Shown in pieces: positions 8,900 to 18,873 of a stretch of DNA of 64,000 nucleotides. Below the pieces are notes generated by a model. It ran no database searches and was not told the origin of the DNA. It saw only the letters and a list, made by a program, of their open reading frames with translations. Position numbers and translations under genes: made by a program. The stretch lies in contig JALSJI010000048.1 in assembly GCA_026989435.1 (NCBI GenBank), forward strand, positions 1-64,000, given 5' to 3'. Source of the DNA: Sulfurovum sp. (GTDB lineage: Bacteria > Campylobacterota > Campylobacteria > Campylobacterales > Sulfurovaceae). Position 1 is the first letter of the stretch, and each line of letters opens with the position of its first letter.

Positions 8900-8927
8900 C
8901 TGACTCTTAGTCATTTTTAGATAAAAT
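8900..8927 (+). promoter_or_regulatory. Promoter of the aroQ-pepP-folK-flhF operon
   Basis: CTGACT (8900-8905), a 16-base spacer and TAAAAT (8922-8927), inside the word TTTTAGATAAAAT. The same AGATAAAAT-type -10 word recurs before murA and rsmD in this window, so it looks like this genome's usual promoter form. Confidence 0.5.
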
Positions 8928-8956
8928 AATCCTAAAGAAAATCAAAAAGGTATAGA

Positions 8957-9436
8957 ATGAAAATCGTAGTAATTCAAGGACCGAACCTCAATATGCTGGG
9001 ACTAAGAGAACAGAATATTTACGGTCCGATGAAACTGGAAGATATCCACGCACAGATGAAAGCTTTTGCGCAACAAAACAACAATGAAATTGAATTTTTT
9101 CAATCCAATTTAGAGGGTGAAATCGTAGATAGAATACAAGAGTGTATGGGAGATGCAGACGGTATTATTATAAACCCTGCAGCCTATACGCATACATCGA
9201 TTGCCATACGCGACGCCATTGCAGCCGTACAAATACCTACTATTGAAGTACATTTGAGCAATATTTATCAAAGAGAAGAGTTTAGACACACCTCACTGAC
9301 TGCTCCTGTATGTGCAGGACAGATAAGCGGTATGGGCCCCTTTGGATACCATTTGGCAATGGTAGGAATGACACAAATACTCAATGAGGTCAAAATGATG
9401 AAAGAGCAACAGGCCAAAGCTGCTAAAACACAATAA
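8957..9436 (+). CDS. aroQ: 3-dehydroquinate dehydratase, type II
   Basis: Third step of the shikimate pathway: 3-dehydroquinate to 3-dehydroshikimate, in a cytosolic dodecamer. 159 residues, the usual size. Motifs: [16 protein letters not shown] with the catalytic Tyr22, [32 protein letters not shown] with the catalytic His/Arg region, and [16 protein letters not shown] precedes the ATG. It is the first gene of a tight operon with pepP-like, folK and flhF; aroQ next to pepP is a standing arrangement in Campylobacterota. Confidence 0.97.
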   Translation: MKIVVIQGPNLNMLGLREQNIYGPMKLEDIHAQMKAFAQQNNNEIEFFQSNLEGEIVDRIQECMGDADGIIINPAAYTHTSIAIRDAIAAVQIPTIEVHLSNIYQREEFRHTSLTAPVCAGQISGMGPFGYHLAMVGMTQILNEVKMMKEQQAKAAKTQ

Positions 9437-9447
9437 AAAGGCCTACC

Positions 9448-10476
9448 GTGTTTTATATGCTTAAAAATGAAAATGCCGTCTACTATGAATGCAGATATAG
9501 CTGCGACAACGCACTCTATATACGTCTAGACTCCGATGCATTTTTTATCACAGACAGTCGCTATCGTATAGATGCGAACGAGCATGTCAAAGGAGCAGAA
9601 GTACGCATTAGCAGTGATTTGTATGCAGAAGCTGCAAAACTGCTTAAAAAACACAAAATCAAAACAATCATTTTTGATCCCAAAGAGTGGAGTGTTGCCG
9701 CCTTTAGACAACTACGCAACACTATCAAAACAGAGCTAAAAGCAGAACCCTATTTTTCACATAAAAAACGTCTCATTAAAACGGATAAAGAGATAAAAAT
9801 ACTCTCCAAAGCAGTCAAATTGGGTGCCAAAGCCTTTGATACTTTTGCGAAAGTCATACAGCAAAAAGGATTTGGGAAAGATGAGTATGCGCTCACGCAT
9901 ATGGCAAAAAGCATCTTGGGAAATCACGGCAAATATGCACTCAGTTTTGATCCCATCGTAGCCATCAACCAAAATGCGGCAAAACCACACGCGTTTCCTA
10001 CGGATACCAAATTAAAAAAAGGGGATCTTCTCTTAGTCGATGCCGGGCTCAAATATAAACGCTATTGCTCTGACAGGACACGTACACTACAGGCAGATAG
10101 TACTTTTCTCTTTCAAACGAAACAGTCGTTTTCTCGTAAAAAGAGGCAAAAAGCCTATGATACGGTACTTCGTGCCCATGACAATGCTATTAAAAAAGCG
10201 CGATCAGGCATGAAAGCAAAAAAGATAGACGCACTTACCCGTGATATCATCGATAAAGCAGGTTTCGGAAAATACTATGTCCACTCCACGGGGCACGGGG
10301 TAGGGCTTGATATTCATGAATTACCTTATATCTCGTCAAAATCAGATACGCTCATAGAAGACAACATGGTTTTTACCATAGAGCCCGGCATCTATATCCC
10401 CGGAGAGTTTGGTATACGTATTGAAGATATGGTCGTGATGAAAAAAGGAAAAGTCAAAGTGATGAGTGGAAATTAA
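9448..10476 (+). CDS. pepP: M24-family Xaa-Pro aminopeptidase
   Basis: Metallopeptidase of 342 residues that removes N-terminal residues before proline. An N-terminal creatinase-like domain (about 1-110) is followed by a pita-bread catalytic domain. Metal ligands lie in LLVDAGLKYKRYCSDRT (two Asp), HSTGHGVGLDIHE (His), EPGIYIPG (Glu) and GIRIEDMVV (Glu). Start is GTG at 9448 with AAAGG 8 bases upstream; the ATG at 9457 is the alternative. It lies between aroQ (11-base gap) and folK (9-base gap). Prolidase (PepQ) specificity cannot be excluded. Confidence 0.85.
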   Translation: MFYMLKNENAVYYECRYSCDNALYIRLDSDAFFITDSRYRIDANEHVKGAEVRISSDLYAEAAKLLKKHKIKTIIFDPKEWSVAAFRQLRNTIKTELKAEPYFSHKKRLIKTDKEIKILSKAVKLGAKAFDTFAKVIQQKGFGKDEYALTHMAKSILGNHGKYALSFDPIVAINQNAAKPHAFPTDTKLKKGDLLLVDAGLKYKRYCSDRTRTLQADSTFLFQTKQSFSRKKRQKAYDTVLRAHDNAIKKARSGMKAKKIDALTRDIIDKAGFGKYYVHSTGHGVGLDIHELPYISSKSDTLIEDNMVFTIEPGIYIPGEFGIRIEDMVVMKKGKVKVMSGN

Positions 10477-10485
10477 GGAGTATGC

Positions 10486-10974
10486 ATGCAAAAGAGAAAA
10501 GCCCTAGATTCACACTATACACTCATCCATACCTCACATTTTCCCTACACCGCCTTTGGCAAAAAGAAAAAAAAGGCTCTACTGGGCATCGGAGGAAATA
10601 TCGGTGATACGCTACGGCGATTTGAGCATCTCTTTTGGTACTTCAAACGCTCACGCTATATCCATATTGTAGAGAGTGCCCCAATCATAAAAAATCCACC
10701 GTTTGGGTACATAAAACAAGAAAATTTTTATAATACATTACTACTCATTGAGACAAGACTTACCCCCAAAATGCTGCTGCGTTATCTCCTAAAAACGGAA
10801 AGACGCTTTAGGCGAAAACGCTCTTTTAAAAATGCACCGCGCACTCTGGATATCGATATACTCTTTTACGAAAAGCGTGTAATAGATACCAAAAACCTCA
10901 TACTGCCGCATCCTGAATGGATGAAAAGATTATGTGTGCTTATACCGCTTGCACATATGAAAAACCATATCTAA
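10486..10974 (+). CDS. folK: HPPK, 2-amino-4-hydroxy-6-hydroxymethyldihydropteridine pyrophosphokinase
   Basis: Transfers pyrophosphate from ATP to hydroxymethyl-dihydropterin in folate synthesis. 162 residues. Seen: LLGIGGNIGDTLRRF, the HPPK opening; then APIIKNPPFGYIKQENFYNT, the substrate loop region; FRRKRSFKNAPRTLDIDILF, the HPPK signature with the Mg-binding D-I-D; and ILPHPEWMKRLCVLIPLAHM. It has an extra N-terminal stretch of about 30 residues before the usual start, as in other Campylobacterota. AAGGAG precedes the ATG. It is operonic with pepP and flhF. Confidence 0.95.
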   Translation: MQKRKALDSHYTLIHTSHFPYTAFGKKKKKALLGIGGNIGDTLRRFEHLFWYFKRSRYIHIVESAPIIKNPPFGYIKQENFYNTLLLIETRLTPKMLLRYLLKTERRFRRKRSFKNAPRTLDIDILFYEKRVIDTKNLILPHPEWMKRLCVLIPLAHMKNHI

Positions 10975-10984
10975 AAGGAAGATA

Positions 10985-12076
10985 ATGATAAAGGAAACAT
11001 TTGTTGCCTCAAGCCCCAAAGAGGCCTATGAGCAGGCTGTAGAAAAATATGGTGAAGAAAATATCTCTCTTGCGGGAGCAAAACAGATCAAATATGATGA
11101 CGGGGTACTACGTTGCGAAGTGATTATTTCGGTCCCCGAAAGTCTCTACAAAGCACATACCTTTGGTAAACATCGCTTTGGATCCAATAAGCAAAGTGAA
11201 GAGGAGGTACTGCTTGATGAAATTGACGACCTGAAAAATCAATTAGAACTTCTCAAAGGGGATATCTATCAAGACATTGAAAAACAAAGCAGCACACTGA
11301 GTGATGTCAAAAAACTGTTTATGAAAAAAGGTATTGCGCCGGAGTGGCTTGAAAAAACTTTGCAATCTTTGATCGGTACAGATATTATCGATGATGCAAA
11401 ACTCTTAGCCTCCTATCTCATAGAAGAGATAGACAATGCTTTAAAAATTCGACAAGAGAATTTTAGCACCCCTAAAATAATGATGCTCGTAGGTCCTACA
11501 GGTGTAGGAAAAACAACAACCATAGCAAAATTAGCAGCAAGGTATGCCTATTTGCTGAATAAACCATATAAAGTAGCTTTGCTCAATCTTGATTCCTATA
11601 AGGTAGGAGCAGTGGAGCAGTTGGAACACTATGCCCGGATTATGCATGTAGAACATATCAGTATAGACAATAAAAAGGACTTTGGAACACAGATACAAGC
11701 ACTAAAAGATTACGATATTCTGCTTGTAGATACAGCAGGGATGTCACCCTATGATACACAGAAATTTATACATACCATAGAGTATGTGAAAACAGAAACA
11801 CCTAGAAACATTGAAGTACATTTAGTCATCCCCGCGACTGTCAAATATGAAGATATGGAAGATATCTATCATCATTTCTCCTTTTTAAATCTGCATGCTC
11901 TCATTATTTCAAAATTTGATGAAACGAAACACTTCGGAACACTGCTAAACTTTATGCTGCTCTATCCTATGCCAATGAGTTATTTTTCCATAGGACAGGA
12001 GGTACCTGACGATTTACTCCTTGCAAATAAAGAGTTCCTTTTGGAAAATTTTATCGGAGATATTGATGAAGGCTAA
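10985..12076 (+). CDS. flhF: FlhF, SRP-type GTPase of flagellar placement
   Basis: Third SRP GTPase, beside Ffh and FtsY; normally sets flagellar position and number with FlhG. 363 residues. The N-terminal MIKETFVASSPKEAYEQAVEKYG is FlhF-type, a charged linker follows (about 65-110), and then the NG domain: P-loop VGPTGVGKTTTIAKLAARYA (from 169), NLDSYKVGAVEQL, and VDTAGMSP. The guanine-specificity motif is ISKFDETKHFG, a TKxD variant normal for FlhF. The odd point is context: the usual downstream flhG/fliA/fliM genes are absent and an unknown gene plus mnmA follow. Confidence 0.92.
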   Translation: MIKETFVASSPKEAYEQAVEKYGEENISLAGAKQIKYDDGVLRCEVIISVPESLYKAHTFGKHRFGSNKQSEEEVLLDEIDDLKNQLELLKGDIYQDIEKQSSTLSDVKKLFMKKGIAPEWLEKTLQSLIGTDIIDDAKLLASYLIEEIDNALKIRQENFSTPKIMMLVGPTGVGKTTTIAKLAARYAYLLNKPYKVALLNLDSYKVGAVEQLEHYARIMHVEHISIDNKKDFGTQIQALKDYDILLVDTAGMSPYDTQKFIHTIEYVKTETPRNIEVHLVIPATVKYEDMEDIYHHFSFLNLHALIISKFDETKHFGTLLNFMLLYPMPMSYFSIGQEVPDDLLLANKEFLLENFIGDIDEG

Positions 12077-12554
12077 GACCCAAGCACTGCTTTTAGAAAA
12101 AATGATGCAAAAACACCACTCTCATCATATATGTGAAATAGCACTGCCTGATTTGATCATTAAAAAAAGCTCATTGTACCAACTCTCCGTAGGCGATATC
12201 TTATTAACAGGTTTAAAGAGCTTAGAACCTATCCTTGTTCATTACCGCCTATCTCATACGCCTCACTATGCCAAACTTTTGTTTTTAAAAAACACGTCCC
12301 GACGAAAAGTGAAAATTACATCCATACATCCTATACAAGAAAAACCGTTAAAAGATACCAAACATGAAGTCTTAAAATCTCTATTTGCCCACATAGAAGT
12401 GAATCCTTTTGAGTGCGGAAGTATGATAGAATTAGATGATAGTCTCTTTGATTCCGTGTCTCTTTTTAATCAAAATTATGATATAAAAGTAGAGGGAAAG
12501 CTTATGAATGCAGAGGGAAAAATAGCGATAGAGATTACAAAGGTATCGATATGA
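12066..12554 (+). CDS. Unknown protein coupled to flhF; faint SpoA-like look
   Basis: The track begins at 12021, but the ATG at 12066 ([15 protein letters not shown]) has GGAGA just upstream and gives an 11-base overlap with flhF, so 162 residues is more likely. No family is recognised with confidence. It reads as beta-rich, with two similar segments: [24 protein letters not shown] and [20 protein letters not shown], the second ending in KIAIEITKV. This order (hydrophobic strand, GD/GS, strand, ITKV) faintly recalls the SpoA fold of FliM/FliN. In flagellate relatives the flhF operon runs on into flagellar genes, so a diverged C-ring relic is conceivable but unproven. ATGA links it to mnmA. 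Confidence 0.6.
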   Translation: MKAKTQALLLEKMMQKHHSHHICEIALPDLIIKKSSLYQLSVGDILLTGLKSLEPILVHYRLSHTPHYAKLLFLKNTSRRKVKITSIHPIQEKPLKDTKHEVLKSLFAHIEVNPFECGSMIELDDSLFDSVSLFNQNYDIKVEGKLMNAEGKIAIEITKVSI

Positions 12555-13579
12555 ACAAAGGCAAAGTACTCGTAGGTATGAGTGGAGGGGTAGACTCTAC
12601 CGTAACAGCCATACTTCTACAAAAAGAGGGGTATGAAGTAGAAGGTGTCTATATGAAACTGCATCACAAACCCGGATATCATGAAGAGAACTTTACCAAA
12701 GTAGAACATGTAGCAGACCATTTGGGAATAGACGTACACTTTTATGATCTCTCAAATACTTTTGAGTCGCATGTCTACGACTATTTTGTAGAGGGGTATA
12801 AAAAAGGGCTTACTCCAAATCCCTGCGTGATGTGTAACCGTACGATTAAATTTGGAAAAATGATAGAGTTTGCCGACTCTATAGGTGCAGACTTTATAGC
12901 TACAGGTCACTATATCAAATGTGATGGAGAGTTTTTCTATATGGCAGAAGATAAAAACAAAGACCAGAGCTACTTTCTTTGTGAAGTCAAAAAGGAGGTA
13001 TTGCCAAGACTAATATTTCCACTAGGAACTTGGATAAAATCGGATGTAAAAGCCTATGCATCCGATATAGAAGTCCTTAGAGACTTTGCCACGCAAGCAG
13101 AGAGTTCGGAGATCTGTTTTGTAGAAAAGAGTTACGAAGATATACTCGCACGACATATGAATATCGAAATACCCGGAGATGTTTTGGATACCAAAGGCAA
13201 TATCATCGGCAGACATAAAGGGTATATGCATTACACTGTCGGAAAACGTAGAGGATTTACCGTTGACGGAGCACACACCCCCCACTTTGTACTCAAGATA
13301 GATCCGATAAACAATCAGATAGTCGTAGGGACCAAAGAGAAGCTAGAGAGAACTGCCTTTGAAGTAAAACAGATAAATCTTTTTACACATCAAAAAGAAT
13401 TTGACTGTAGCGTCAAAGTGCGCTACCGTACCCGGGCGGTCTCCTGTCAGGTTACAATAAAAGAGGGGGATGATAAAGCTTTTGTGACACTTAATGAACC
13501 TGTGTTTGGACTGGCTCGTGGACAAATTGCTGCATTTTATGAGAATGAGAAGTTATTAGGGGGTGGGGTCATTTGCTAA
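12551..13579 (+). CDS. mnmA: tRNA 2-thiouridine(34) synthase MnmA
   Basis: Thiolates U34 of Glu, Gln and Lys tRNAs, using ATP and relayed sulfur. 342 residues. Seen: the PP-loop [15 protein letters not shown], catalytic Cys region [13 protein letters not shown], substrate loop ATGHYIK, the second catalytic Cys in SSEICFVE, tRNA-binding [14 protein letters not shown], and the C-terminal beta-barrel ending [13 protein letters not shown]. The start overlaps the previous gene (ATGA). A small exported protein gene overlaps its 3' end. Confidence 0.96.
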   Translation: MNKGKVLVGMSGGVDSTVTAILLQKEGYEVEGVYMKLHHKPGYHEENFTKVEHVADHLGIDVHFYDLSNTFESHVYDYFVEGYKKGLTPNPCVMCNRTIKFGKMIEFADSIGADFIATGHYIKCDGEFFYMAEDKNKDQSYFLCEVKKEVLPRLIFPLGTWIKSDVKAYASDIEVLRDFATQAESSEICFVEKSYEDILARHMNIEIPGDVLDTKGNIIGRHKGYMHYTVGKRRGFTVDGAHTPHFVLKIDPINNQIVVGTKEKLERTAFEVKQINLFTHQKEFDCSVKVRYRTRAVSCQVTIKEGDDKAFVTLNEPVFGLARGQIAAFYENEKLLGGGVIC

Positions 13580-13905
13580 AGAGAGCTATCATCATTATCC
13601 TTATAACGCTTCCCTTATTCGCTTTCGATGCCAATGCATGGGATGATAAAGATAAACCATTTTTTCTACAAAGAGATAATCTATCACATTTTGTCATCAA
13701 TGGAACGATTTCAGAAAGTGTAACAGAGTTTGCAAAAAACAGAGGTTTTTCTAAAAACAAATCTGTTTTTCTCGGCATACTCTCCGGTGTGGTTTTTGGA
13801 GTAGTCAAAGAAAATATCTATGATAAAAACTATAGTGTAACGGACATGCAGTCTTGGGCAATTGGTGCCATTTTAGGGGCAGTCACCGTCTCATTTACCT
13901 TTTAA
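13573..13905 (+). CDS. Small exported/membrane protein, YfiM-like
   Basis: 110 residues, start TTG at 13573 inside the end of mnmA (7-base overlap); the GGGGG tract of mnmA can act as ribosome site. The N-terminus [21 protein letters not shown] is a signal peptide. Then come [22 protein letters not shown], a hydrophobic [21 protein letters not shown] and a C-terminal hydrophobic stretch ending SFTF. The LSHF ... KENIYD layout resembles YfiM/DUF2279-type small envelope proteins, where an invariant His begins a paired-helix unit. Function unknown. It overlaps the convergent DUF2062 gene by 15 bases at the 3' ends. Confidence 0.7.
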   Translation: MLKRAIIIILITLPLFAFDANAWDDKDKPFFLQRDNLSHFVINGTISESVTEFAKNRGFSKNKSVFLGILSGVVFGVVKENIYDKNYSVTDMQSWAIGAILGAVTVSFTF

Positions 13906-14424
13906 TCCCTCATCCTCGACTTTTTTATTTTTTATTGCATCTTTTTTTTCATCTTTTTCTCCTTTGACCGAACGTATCCAAAGCCAATTAAGCAAAAAAT
14001 AAATAAGTGTAGAGATAACAATAGAGTAAAAAGCAGTACCTACATAAAGCGGCACGAAAATATCTCCGATATGCTTTGAAAACCACTCCAGTGTCAGCTC
14101 CATATCGGCAATACCCTCTTTGCCCAAAATAAAATTCCCTGTAAGATACTCTATATAATACATAAAAGGCATGGTAAAAGGGTTAGAGAGCCATACCATC
14201 ACAATGGCTATAGGTACGTTAAAACGTACCAACGGCGTTGTAGCAAGTACCGCTAACATCTGCATAGGCATAGGAATAAAACCCCAAAAGAGTCCAATAC
14301 CTACACCCCTTGTAACCATCTTTCTGTTAATATTAAAATAGGCTCTTGGGAGTTTATATTTTTCAAGAATATGGTCAAATTTATCTTTTTTTCTCGCAAG
14401 ATTTCGAAAAAATTTTCGTATCAT
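13891..14424 (-). CDS. DUF2062 family membrane protein
   Basis: 177 residues. A basic amphipathic N-terminus (RKFFRNLARKKDKFDHIL) precedes a core typical of DUF2062: RGVGIGLFWGFIPMPMQMLAVL, then VWLSNPFTMPFMYYIEYLTG, then a further hydrophobic segment FYSIVISTLIYFLLNWLWI and a Lys/Glu-rich cytosolic tail. Inner-membrane protein; function not established for the family. It faces the prs gene divergently. Confidence 0.85.
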   Translation of the reverse strand: MIRKFFRNLARKKDKFDHILEKYKLPRAYFNINRKMVTRGVGIGLFWGFIPMPMQMLAVLATTPLVRFNVPIAIVMVWLSNPFTMPFMYYIEYLTGNFILGKEGIADMELTLEWFSKHIGDIFVPLYVGTAFYSIVISTLIYFLLNWLWIRSVKGEKDEKKDAIKNKKVEDEGLKGK

Positions 14425-14535
14425 CTAAATCCATTACTGTTTCATTTTCATAAGTGTAGTATCAGCAGCCTTTAAATCCCCTTTTTATCAATATTTGTGT
14501 AAAATGAGACAACATTTTTACAAGGTCTGAATACA

Positions 14536-15471
14536 ATGAGCGGATATATGCTTTTTTCCGGAACAGCCAACCCCCAACTCGCCAAAGAGATAGCTACATA
14601 TTTGGAAATGCCTTTGAGTCAATCCACCATCAAACGTTTTTCAGATGGTGAAATCTCCGTACAAATAGCAGAGTCGGTACGTGGTAAAGATGTCTTTATT
14701 ATCCAACCAACCTCTGCTCCCGCCAATGCCAACTTAATGGAACTTCTTATTATGACAGACGCACTTAAACGTTCCTCGGCCAAGTCCATTACAGCAGTAG
14801 TTCCCTATTACGGCTATGCAAGGCAAGATAGAAAAGCAGCACCTCGTGTACCCATCTCGGCAAAGCTCGTAGCCAATCTGATGGAGACTTCGGGTATCAC
14901 ACGTATGGTCACAGTCGATTTACATGCCTCGCAGATACAAGGTTTTTTCGATATCCCCGTAGACAATCTTTACGGTGCTATTTTATTTATAGACTACATC
15001 AGAGCTAAAAATTTTAAAAATCCCGTAATTGCCTCTCCTGATATCGGTGGTGTAGCCAGGGCTAGATATTTTGCCCAAAAACTAGGTCTTGATATGGTCA
15101 TTGTTGATAAACGCCGTGAAAGAGCCAATGAGTCGGAGGTGATGAATGTCATAGGCAAGGTCAAAGAGAAAGACATTATACTTATTGATGATATGATAGA
15201 TACCGCAGGCACCATGGTCAAAAGTGCTCAGGCACTGAAAGATTTAGGAGCACACTCTGTGATGGCATGCTGTACTCATCCTGTACTCTCCGGTCCGGCC
15301 TATGAACGTATCCAAGAGGGTGCACTAGATGAACTGGTCGTTGCAAATACTATTCCTATGACCAAAGCATGCAAGAAAATAAAAATGCTCTCTACCGCAC
15401 CGATGTTAGGCGAGGTGATTAGAAGAGTACATAATAATGAGAGTGTTAACTCTCTTTTTGAGACAACTTGA
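14536..15471 (+). CDS. prs: Ribose-phosphate pyrophosphokinase
   Basis: Makes PRPP from ribose-5-phosphate and ATP for nucleotide, His, Trp and NAD synthesis. 311 residues, standard length. Seen: [23 protein letters not shown]-binding [15 protein letters not shown], Mg site [19 protein letters not shown], the catalytic loop region [11 protein letters not shown], and PRPP-binding loop [13 protein letters not shown] -10-like TGTGTAAAAT lies about 30 bases before the ATG. It runs directly into lepA (TGATG overlap). Confidence 0.97.
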   Translation: MSGYMLFSGTANPQLAKEIATYLEMPLSQSTIKRFSDGEISVQIAESVRGKDVFIIQPTSAPANANLMELLIMTDALKRSSAKSITAVVPYYGYARQDRKAAPRVPISAKLVANLMETSGITRMVTVDLHASQIQGFFDIPVDNLYGAILFIDYIRAKNFKNPVIASPDIGGVARARYFAQKLGLDMVIVDKRRERANESEVMNVIGKVKEKDIILIDDMIDTAGTMVKSAQALKDLGAHSVMACCTHPVLSGPAYERIQEGALDELVVANTIPMTKACKKIKMLSTAPMLGEVIRRVHNNESVNSLFETT

Positions 15472-17282
15472 TGCAAAAGAGTGTACCACAAAAAAATATA
15501 CGCAACTTCTCTATTATTGCCCATATAGACCACGGTAAATCTACGCTGGCCGATCGTATTATTCAAGAGTGCGGGGCAGTAGCAGAGCGTCAAATGTCTG
15601 CACAGGTCATGGATACGATGGATATAGAAAAAGAGCGTGGTATCACGATCAAGGCACAATCTGTACGTCTAGACTATATCAAAGACGGCGAACAGTATAT
15701 TCTAAATCTCATTGATACGCCGGGTCATGTGGATTTTTCCTATGAGGTAAGTCGCTCCTTGGCCTCAAGTGACGGAGCACTCCTCATCGTCGATGCAGCA
15801 CAGGGAGTTGAGGCTCAAACTATTGCCAATGTCTATATCGCTATAGAAAATGATCTTGAACTGCTTCCTGTAGTAAATAAAATTGATCTGCCTGCAGCAG
15901 ATCCTGATAGAGTCTTAACAGAGCTTGAAGAGGCAATAGGTATAGATGCTACGGAGCATAACCTGGTCTCTGCCAAAACAGGGGTAGGGGTAGGAGAACT
16001 TGTAGAGAGTATTATTGAGCGTATACCTGCACCCAAAGGTGACCCGAAAAAACCGCTTAAAGCACTGATCTACGACTCATGGTTTGACAACTACCTAGGT
16101 GCGCTGGCACTCATACGTGTATTTGACGGACAAATCACCAAAGGTCAGACAGCAAAAGTAATGGGCACCAAAGATGAACATCAGGTACTCAACCTTATGT
16201 ACCCCAACCCCATTGCCCCTATCAAAACCAATGAGATCCGTACAGGTGAAATAGGCATTGTGGTAATGGGTCTTAAAACTGTAGATGGACTGAAAGTAGG
16301 AGACACTATTACCGATGCCAAAACCCCCACGCCTGAACCTATAGCGGGGTTTGAACCTGCAAAACCTTTTGTCTTTGCCGGTATCTATCCTATAGAGACA
16401 GACAGGTTTGAAGATTTACGTGATGCACTGAATAAACTCAAACTCAATGACTCTTCACTCTCTTTTGAACCAGAGAGTTCAATGGCACTAGGCTCAGGGT
16501 TTCGTACCGGATTTTTAGGGATGCTTCATATGGAGGTGGTTAAAGAGCGTTTAGAGCGTGAATTTAACCTAGAACTCATTGCTACGGCACCAACGGTTGT
16601 CTATAGAGTCAAACAAACCAATGGTGAAGAGATGATGATACAAAACCCTTCTGAACTCCCAGAACCCCAAAAGATCGAAAAGATATACGAACCTTATGTC
16701 AAAGCAACTATTCTTACACCGCAAGAGTACCTAGGAAGCCTCATCAAATTACTCAATGATAGGCGAGGTATTCAAATAAAGATGGACTATCTCAATGAGA
16801 CGCGTGTGCTTTTAGAGTATGATATCCCCATGAACGAGATAGTCATGGACTTTTACGACAAACTTAAATCGATCACCAAAGGGTATGCAAGTTTTGACTA
16901 TGAACCTGCAGGTTTTAAAGAGGGAGATCTAGTCAAACTCGACATCCGTGTAGCAGGAGATGTAGTTGACTCTCTCTCTATCATCGTTCCACGCGACAAA
17001 GCCCGCACACGTGGACTTGCCTTTGTCAAACAACTCAAAGAGCTTATACCAAGACAGCTATTTGAAGTAGCTATTCAAGCAAGCATCGGCAATGAAATTA
17101 TTGCAAGAACCAATGTAAAGTCTATGGGTAAAAACGTCACCGCCAAATGCTACGGTGGAGATATCACCCGAAAACGCAAACTTCTAGAGAAACAAAAAGC
17201 GGGCAAGAAACGGATGAAATCTATCGGTAAGGTACAAGTACCGCAAGAAGCATTTATGGCAGTGTTGAAATTGGATAACTAA
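15471..17282 (+). CDS. lepA: Elongation factor 4 (LepA), ribosomal back-translocase GTPase
   Basis: Translational GTPase that acts on stalled or mistranslocated ribosomes. The track starts at a TTG at 15468; the ATG at 15471 overlaps the prs stop as TGATG and is preferred, giving about 603 residues. Seen: G1 [15 protein letters not shown]2 [12 protein letters not shown]3 DTPGHVDF, G4 [12 protein letters not shown]5 [11 protein letters not shown], domain II, and the LepA-specific C-terminal domain ending [23 protein letters not shown]. It is coupled to prs upstream and followed at once by the NifX-like gene. Confidence 0.97.
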   Translation: MQKSVPQKNIRNFSIIAHIDHGKSTLADRIIQECGAVAERQMSAQVMDTMDIEKERGITIKAQSVRLDYIKDGEQYILNLIDTPGHVDFSYEVSRSLASSDGALLIVDAAQGVEAQTIANVYIAIENDLELLPVVNKIDLPAADPDRVLTELEEAIGIDATEHNLVSAKTGVGVGELVESIIERIPAPKGDPKKPLKALIYDSWFDNYLGALALIRVFDGQITKGQTAKVMGTKDEHQVLNLMYPNPIAPIKTNEIRTGEIGIVVMGLKTVDGLKVGDTITDAKTPTPEPIAGFEPAKPFVFAGIYPIETDRFEDLRDALNKLKLNDSSLSFEPESSMALGSGFRTGFLGMLHMEVVKERLEREFNLELIATAPTVVYRVKQTNGEEMMIQNPSELPEPQKIEKIYEPYVKATILTPQEYLGSLIKLLNDRRGIQIKMDYLNETRVLLEYDIPMNEIVMDFYDKLKSITKGYASFDYEPAGFKEGDLVKLDIRVAGDVVDSLSIIVPRDKARTRGLAFVKQLKELIPRQLFEVAIQASIGNEIIARTNVKSMGKNVTAKCYGGDITRKRKLLEKQKAGKKRMKSIGKVQVPQEAFMAVLKLDN

Positions 17283-17642
17283 ATGATACTTATTCCTGTA
17301 GAAAATGATGAAAAACGTATAGCAAAAGGGTTTAGAAAAGCCCCGATGTTTGTCTTTATAGACGCAAAAAATGGTATAGTCATCCAGAAAAACTATTTTA
17401 AAACAGAAAAATCTGCACTCTTTTTTGAACATTTCAAAAAGTATAACGTAGATAAACTCTATGTTAAAGATTTAGGCTACAAAACCTGCCAAAAACTGCT
17501 TACTTTAGGCATAAAAGTCTTTCTTATTCCCCCGGAGACACTCTATTACACACATATTGATCCAAATGAACTCATAGTGCTTAATGAGGAGAATGCACAA
17601 AGCTATTGTACCATGGGTCACCACAACAAAGAATCAAAATAA
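17283..17642 (+). CDS. NifX/NifB-type iron-molybdenum cofactor-binding domain protein
   Basis: 119 residues forming one dinitrogenase-cofactor-binding-like domain. The opening IPVENDEKRIAKGFRKAPMFVFIDAKNG and the ending LGYKTCQKLLTLGIKVFLIP follow the NifX/NafY/NifB-C-terminal layout. No nif gene is nearby, so it is probably one of the many stand-alone members of unknown role rather than a nitrogenase factor. It starts one base after the lepA stop and overlaps the next gene (TAATG). Confidence 0.75.
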   Translation: MILIPVENDEKRIAKGFRKAPMFVFIDAKNGIVIQKNYFKTEKSALFFEHFKKYNVDKLYVKDLGYKTCQKLLTLGIKVFLIPPETLYYTHIDPNELIVLNEENAQSYCTMGHHNKESK

Positions 17643-18088
17643 TGGGTTGGGTATTACATCTGCACTTGGTTGCTGCTATTGCTTGGATTGGCGGGGCTTT
17701 TTTTATGTTTGTCTTAGGTGTAAGCCTTAGAAAAAAAGAGGATCAAGAGGCAGTCTATCCTAGAATAGGGCCAATCTATGGCTATTTTGAAACCGGTGCC
17801 TTAGCCATACTGCTTTATACCGGATATACAATGATATCCGATAACGGACTGCTTAAGATACTCTTTTCTGATATCGGCAATGAAGTAATTGATGCACTTC
17901 GTATCAAACTGCAATTGGTTGCAGTAATATTTATACTTACAGTCATACATATGACCATCTCCCTCTTGACGATAGATAAAAGAAAAACACCCCGGCAAAG
18001 ACTTTTTTCAAAGGCTTCATCTATGGGTATTTTTCTCTTAAACCTTGTTGTCTTGCACTATGCAATGGTACTCAGAGATACCCTATAG
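17642..18088 (+). CDS. Four-helix membrane protein, CopD/HemJ-like
   Basis: The track start (17606) lies in the previous gene; the ATG at 17642 forms a TAATG junction and gives 148 residues. Four hydrophobic helices are visible: WVLHLHLVAAIAWIGGAFFM, YFETGALAILLYTGY, LQLVAVIFILTVIHM and SSMGIFLLNLVVLHYAMVL. The histidine-containing first helix with IAWIGG resembles CopD-like and HemJ-like proteins (W-x-K/H-x-x-H entry to a four-helix bundle), which may bind haem or copper. I cannot decide between these. It is last in the prs-lepA run. Confidence 0.7.
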   Translation: MGWVLHLHLVAAIAWIGGAFFMFVLGVSLRKKEDQEAVYPRIGPIYGYFETGALAILLYTGYTMISDNGLLKILFSDIGNEVIDALRIKLQLVAVIFILTVIHMTISLLTIDKRKTPRQRLFSKASSMGIFLLNLVVLHYAMVLRDTL

Positions 18089-18106
18089 ACTCTAACAAGA
18101 TTTAAA

Positions 18107-18679
18107 TCAATGTCCCAATATCTCAACAATTTCGTGATAGATCTCTTCTCTAAGCTGCTGACGCTGACTCTCGATGCGTTTGGTCCCTATATCGGTACTT
18201 AATCTTCTCTTTTGTGTCTCGCTACGAGATCTCTTTTCCTCTGTAAGAGTACTCTTTTTGGATAGATGCTCTACATGGTTCTCTTTTGTTTCCGACTCAG
18301 TATTATTTGAATCTACCGGTTTAGAAGATGTTTTGGGCAGCATAGATATCGTTAACACTTTTGATGGTATTGCCGAAGCTTTATCTACTTGCAACCCTTT
18401 TTTCTCTATACTCTCTACGCTATTATTCGAGTCAAAAGACTTTTGCTTAACTGTCGTAGATTTATCTGCTGTTAAAGAAATAGGTGATTTTTGCAAATTT
18501 TGATGATTCTTTTTATGCCTCTCTTTTTCATCATGATGCGGGGTATCGATATGACTCGGTTGAGACTTCTCTCCTGAGGGCTCAAGTATAAATAAATGCA
18601 CCATCGTATAGACAAATATAATACCGACCAACCATACAAATATATAAAAAATCTCTTTTTCTGCCTTAAGTTTATACAT
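18107..18679 (-). CDS. Unknown single-pass membrane protein with polar linker
   Basis: 190 residues, not recognised. One transmembrane helix near the N-terminus (FYIFVWLVGIIFVYTMVHLFIL) is followed by about 150 residues that are rich in Ser, Lys, Glu and His and look disordered, ending in a short amphipathic helix (QRQQLREEIYHEIVEIL). The layout suits a membrane-anchored protein with a long flexible periplasmic tether. AAAGGTTAGTGTA lies upstream of the ATG. Monocistronic and convergent with the CopD/HemJ-like gene. Confidence 0.65.
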   Translation of the reverse strand: MYKLKAEKEIFYIFVWLVGIIFVYTMVHLFILEPSGEKSQPSHIDTPHHDEKERHKKNHQNLQKSPISLTADKSTTVKQKSFDSNNSVESIEKKGLQVDKASAIPSKVLTISMLPKTSSKPVDSNNTESETKENHVEHLSKKSTLTEEKRSRSETQKRRLSTDIGTKRIESQRQQLREEIYHEIVEILGH

Positions 18680-18873
18680 TACACTAACCTTTAATGATTG
18701 ATTTCTTCCTGAGCTATTGCGCTGTCGATCAGTACTATAACATAGCCATTTACACTATATATAAAAAACACGCTTTGTTACCATACTGCTTTGTCTACTA
18801 TAAATATTATACCATAGAAATATCAAAAAAAAATAAAATATGTTTATTTATAATTATTTATGCTAAATAATTA

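Noticed and set aside
10985-12076. FtsY or Ffh instead of FlhF
   Set aside because: The N-terminal part and the TKxD variant (SKFDETKHFG) fit FlhF; there is no M domain and no FtsY acidic region.
17283-17642. Nitrogen-fixation gene (nifX)
   Set aside because: Single domain with no nif genes nearby; stand-alone relatives are widespread in non-fixers.
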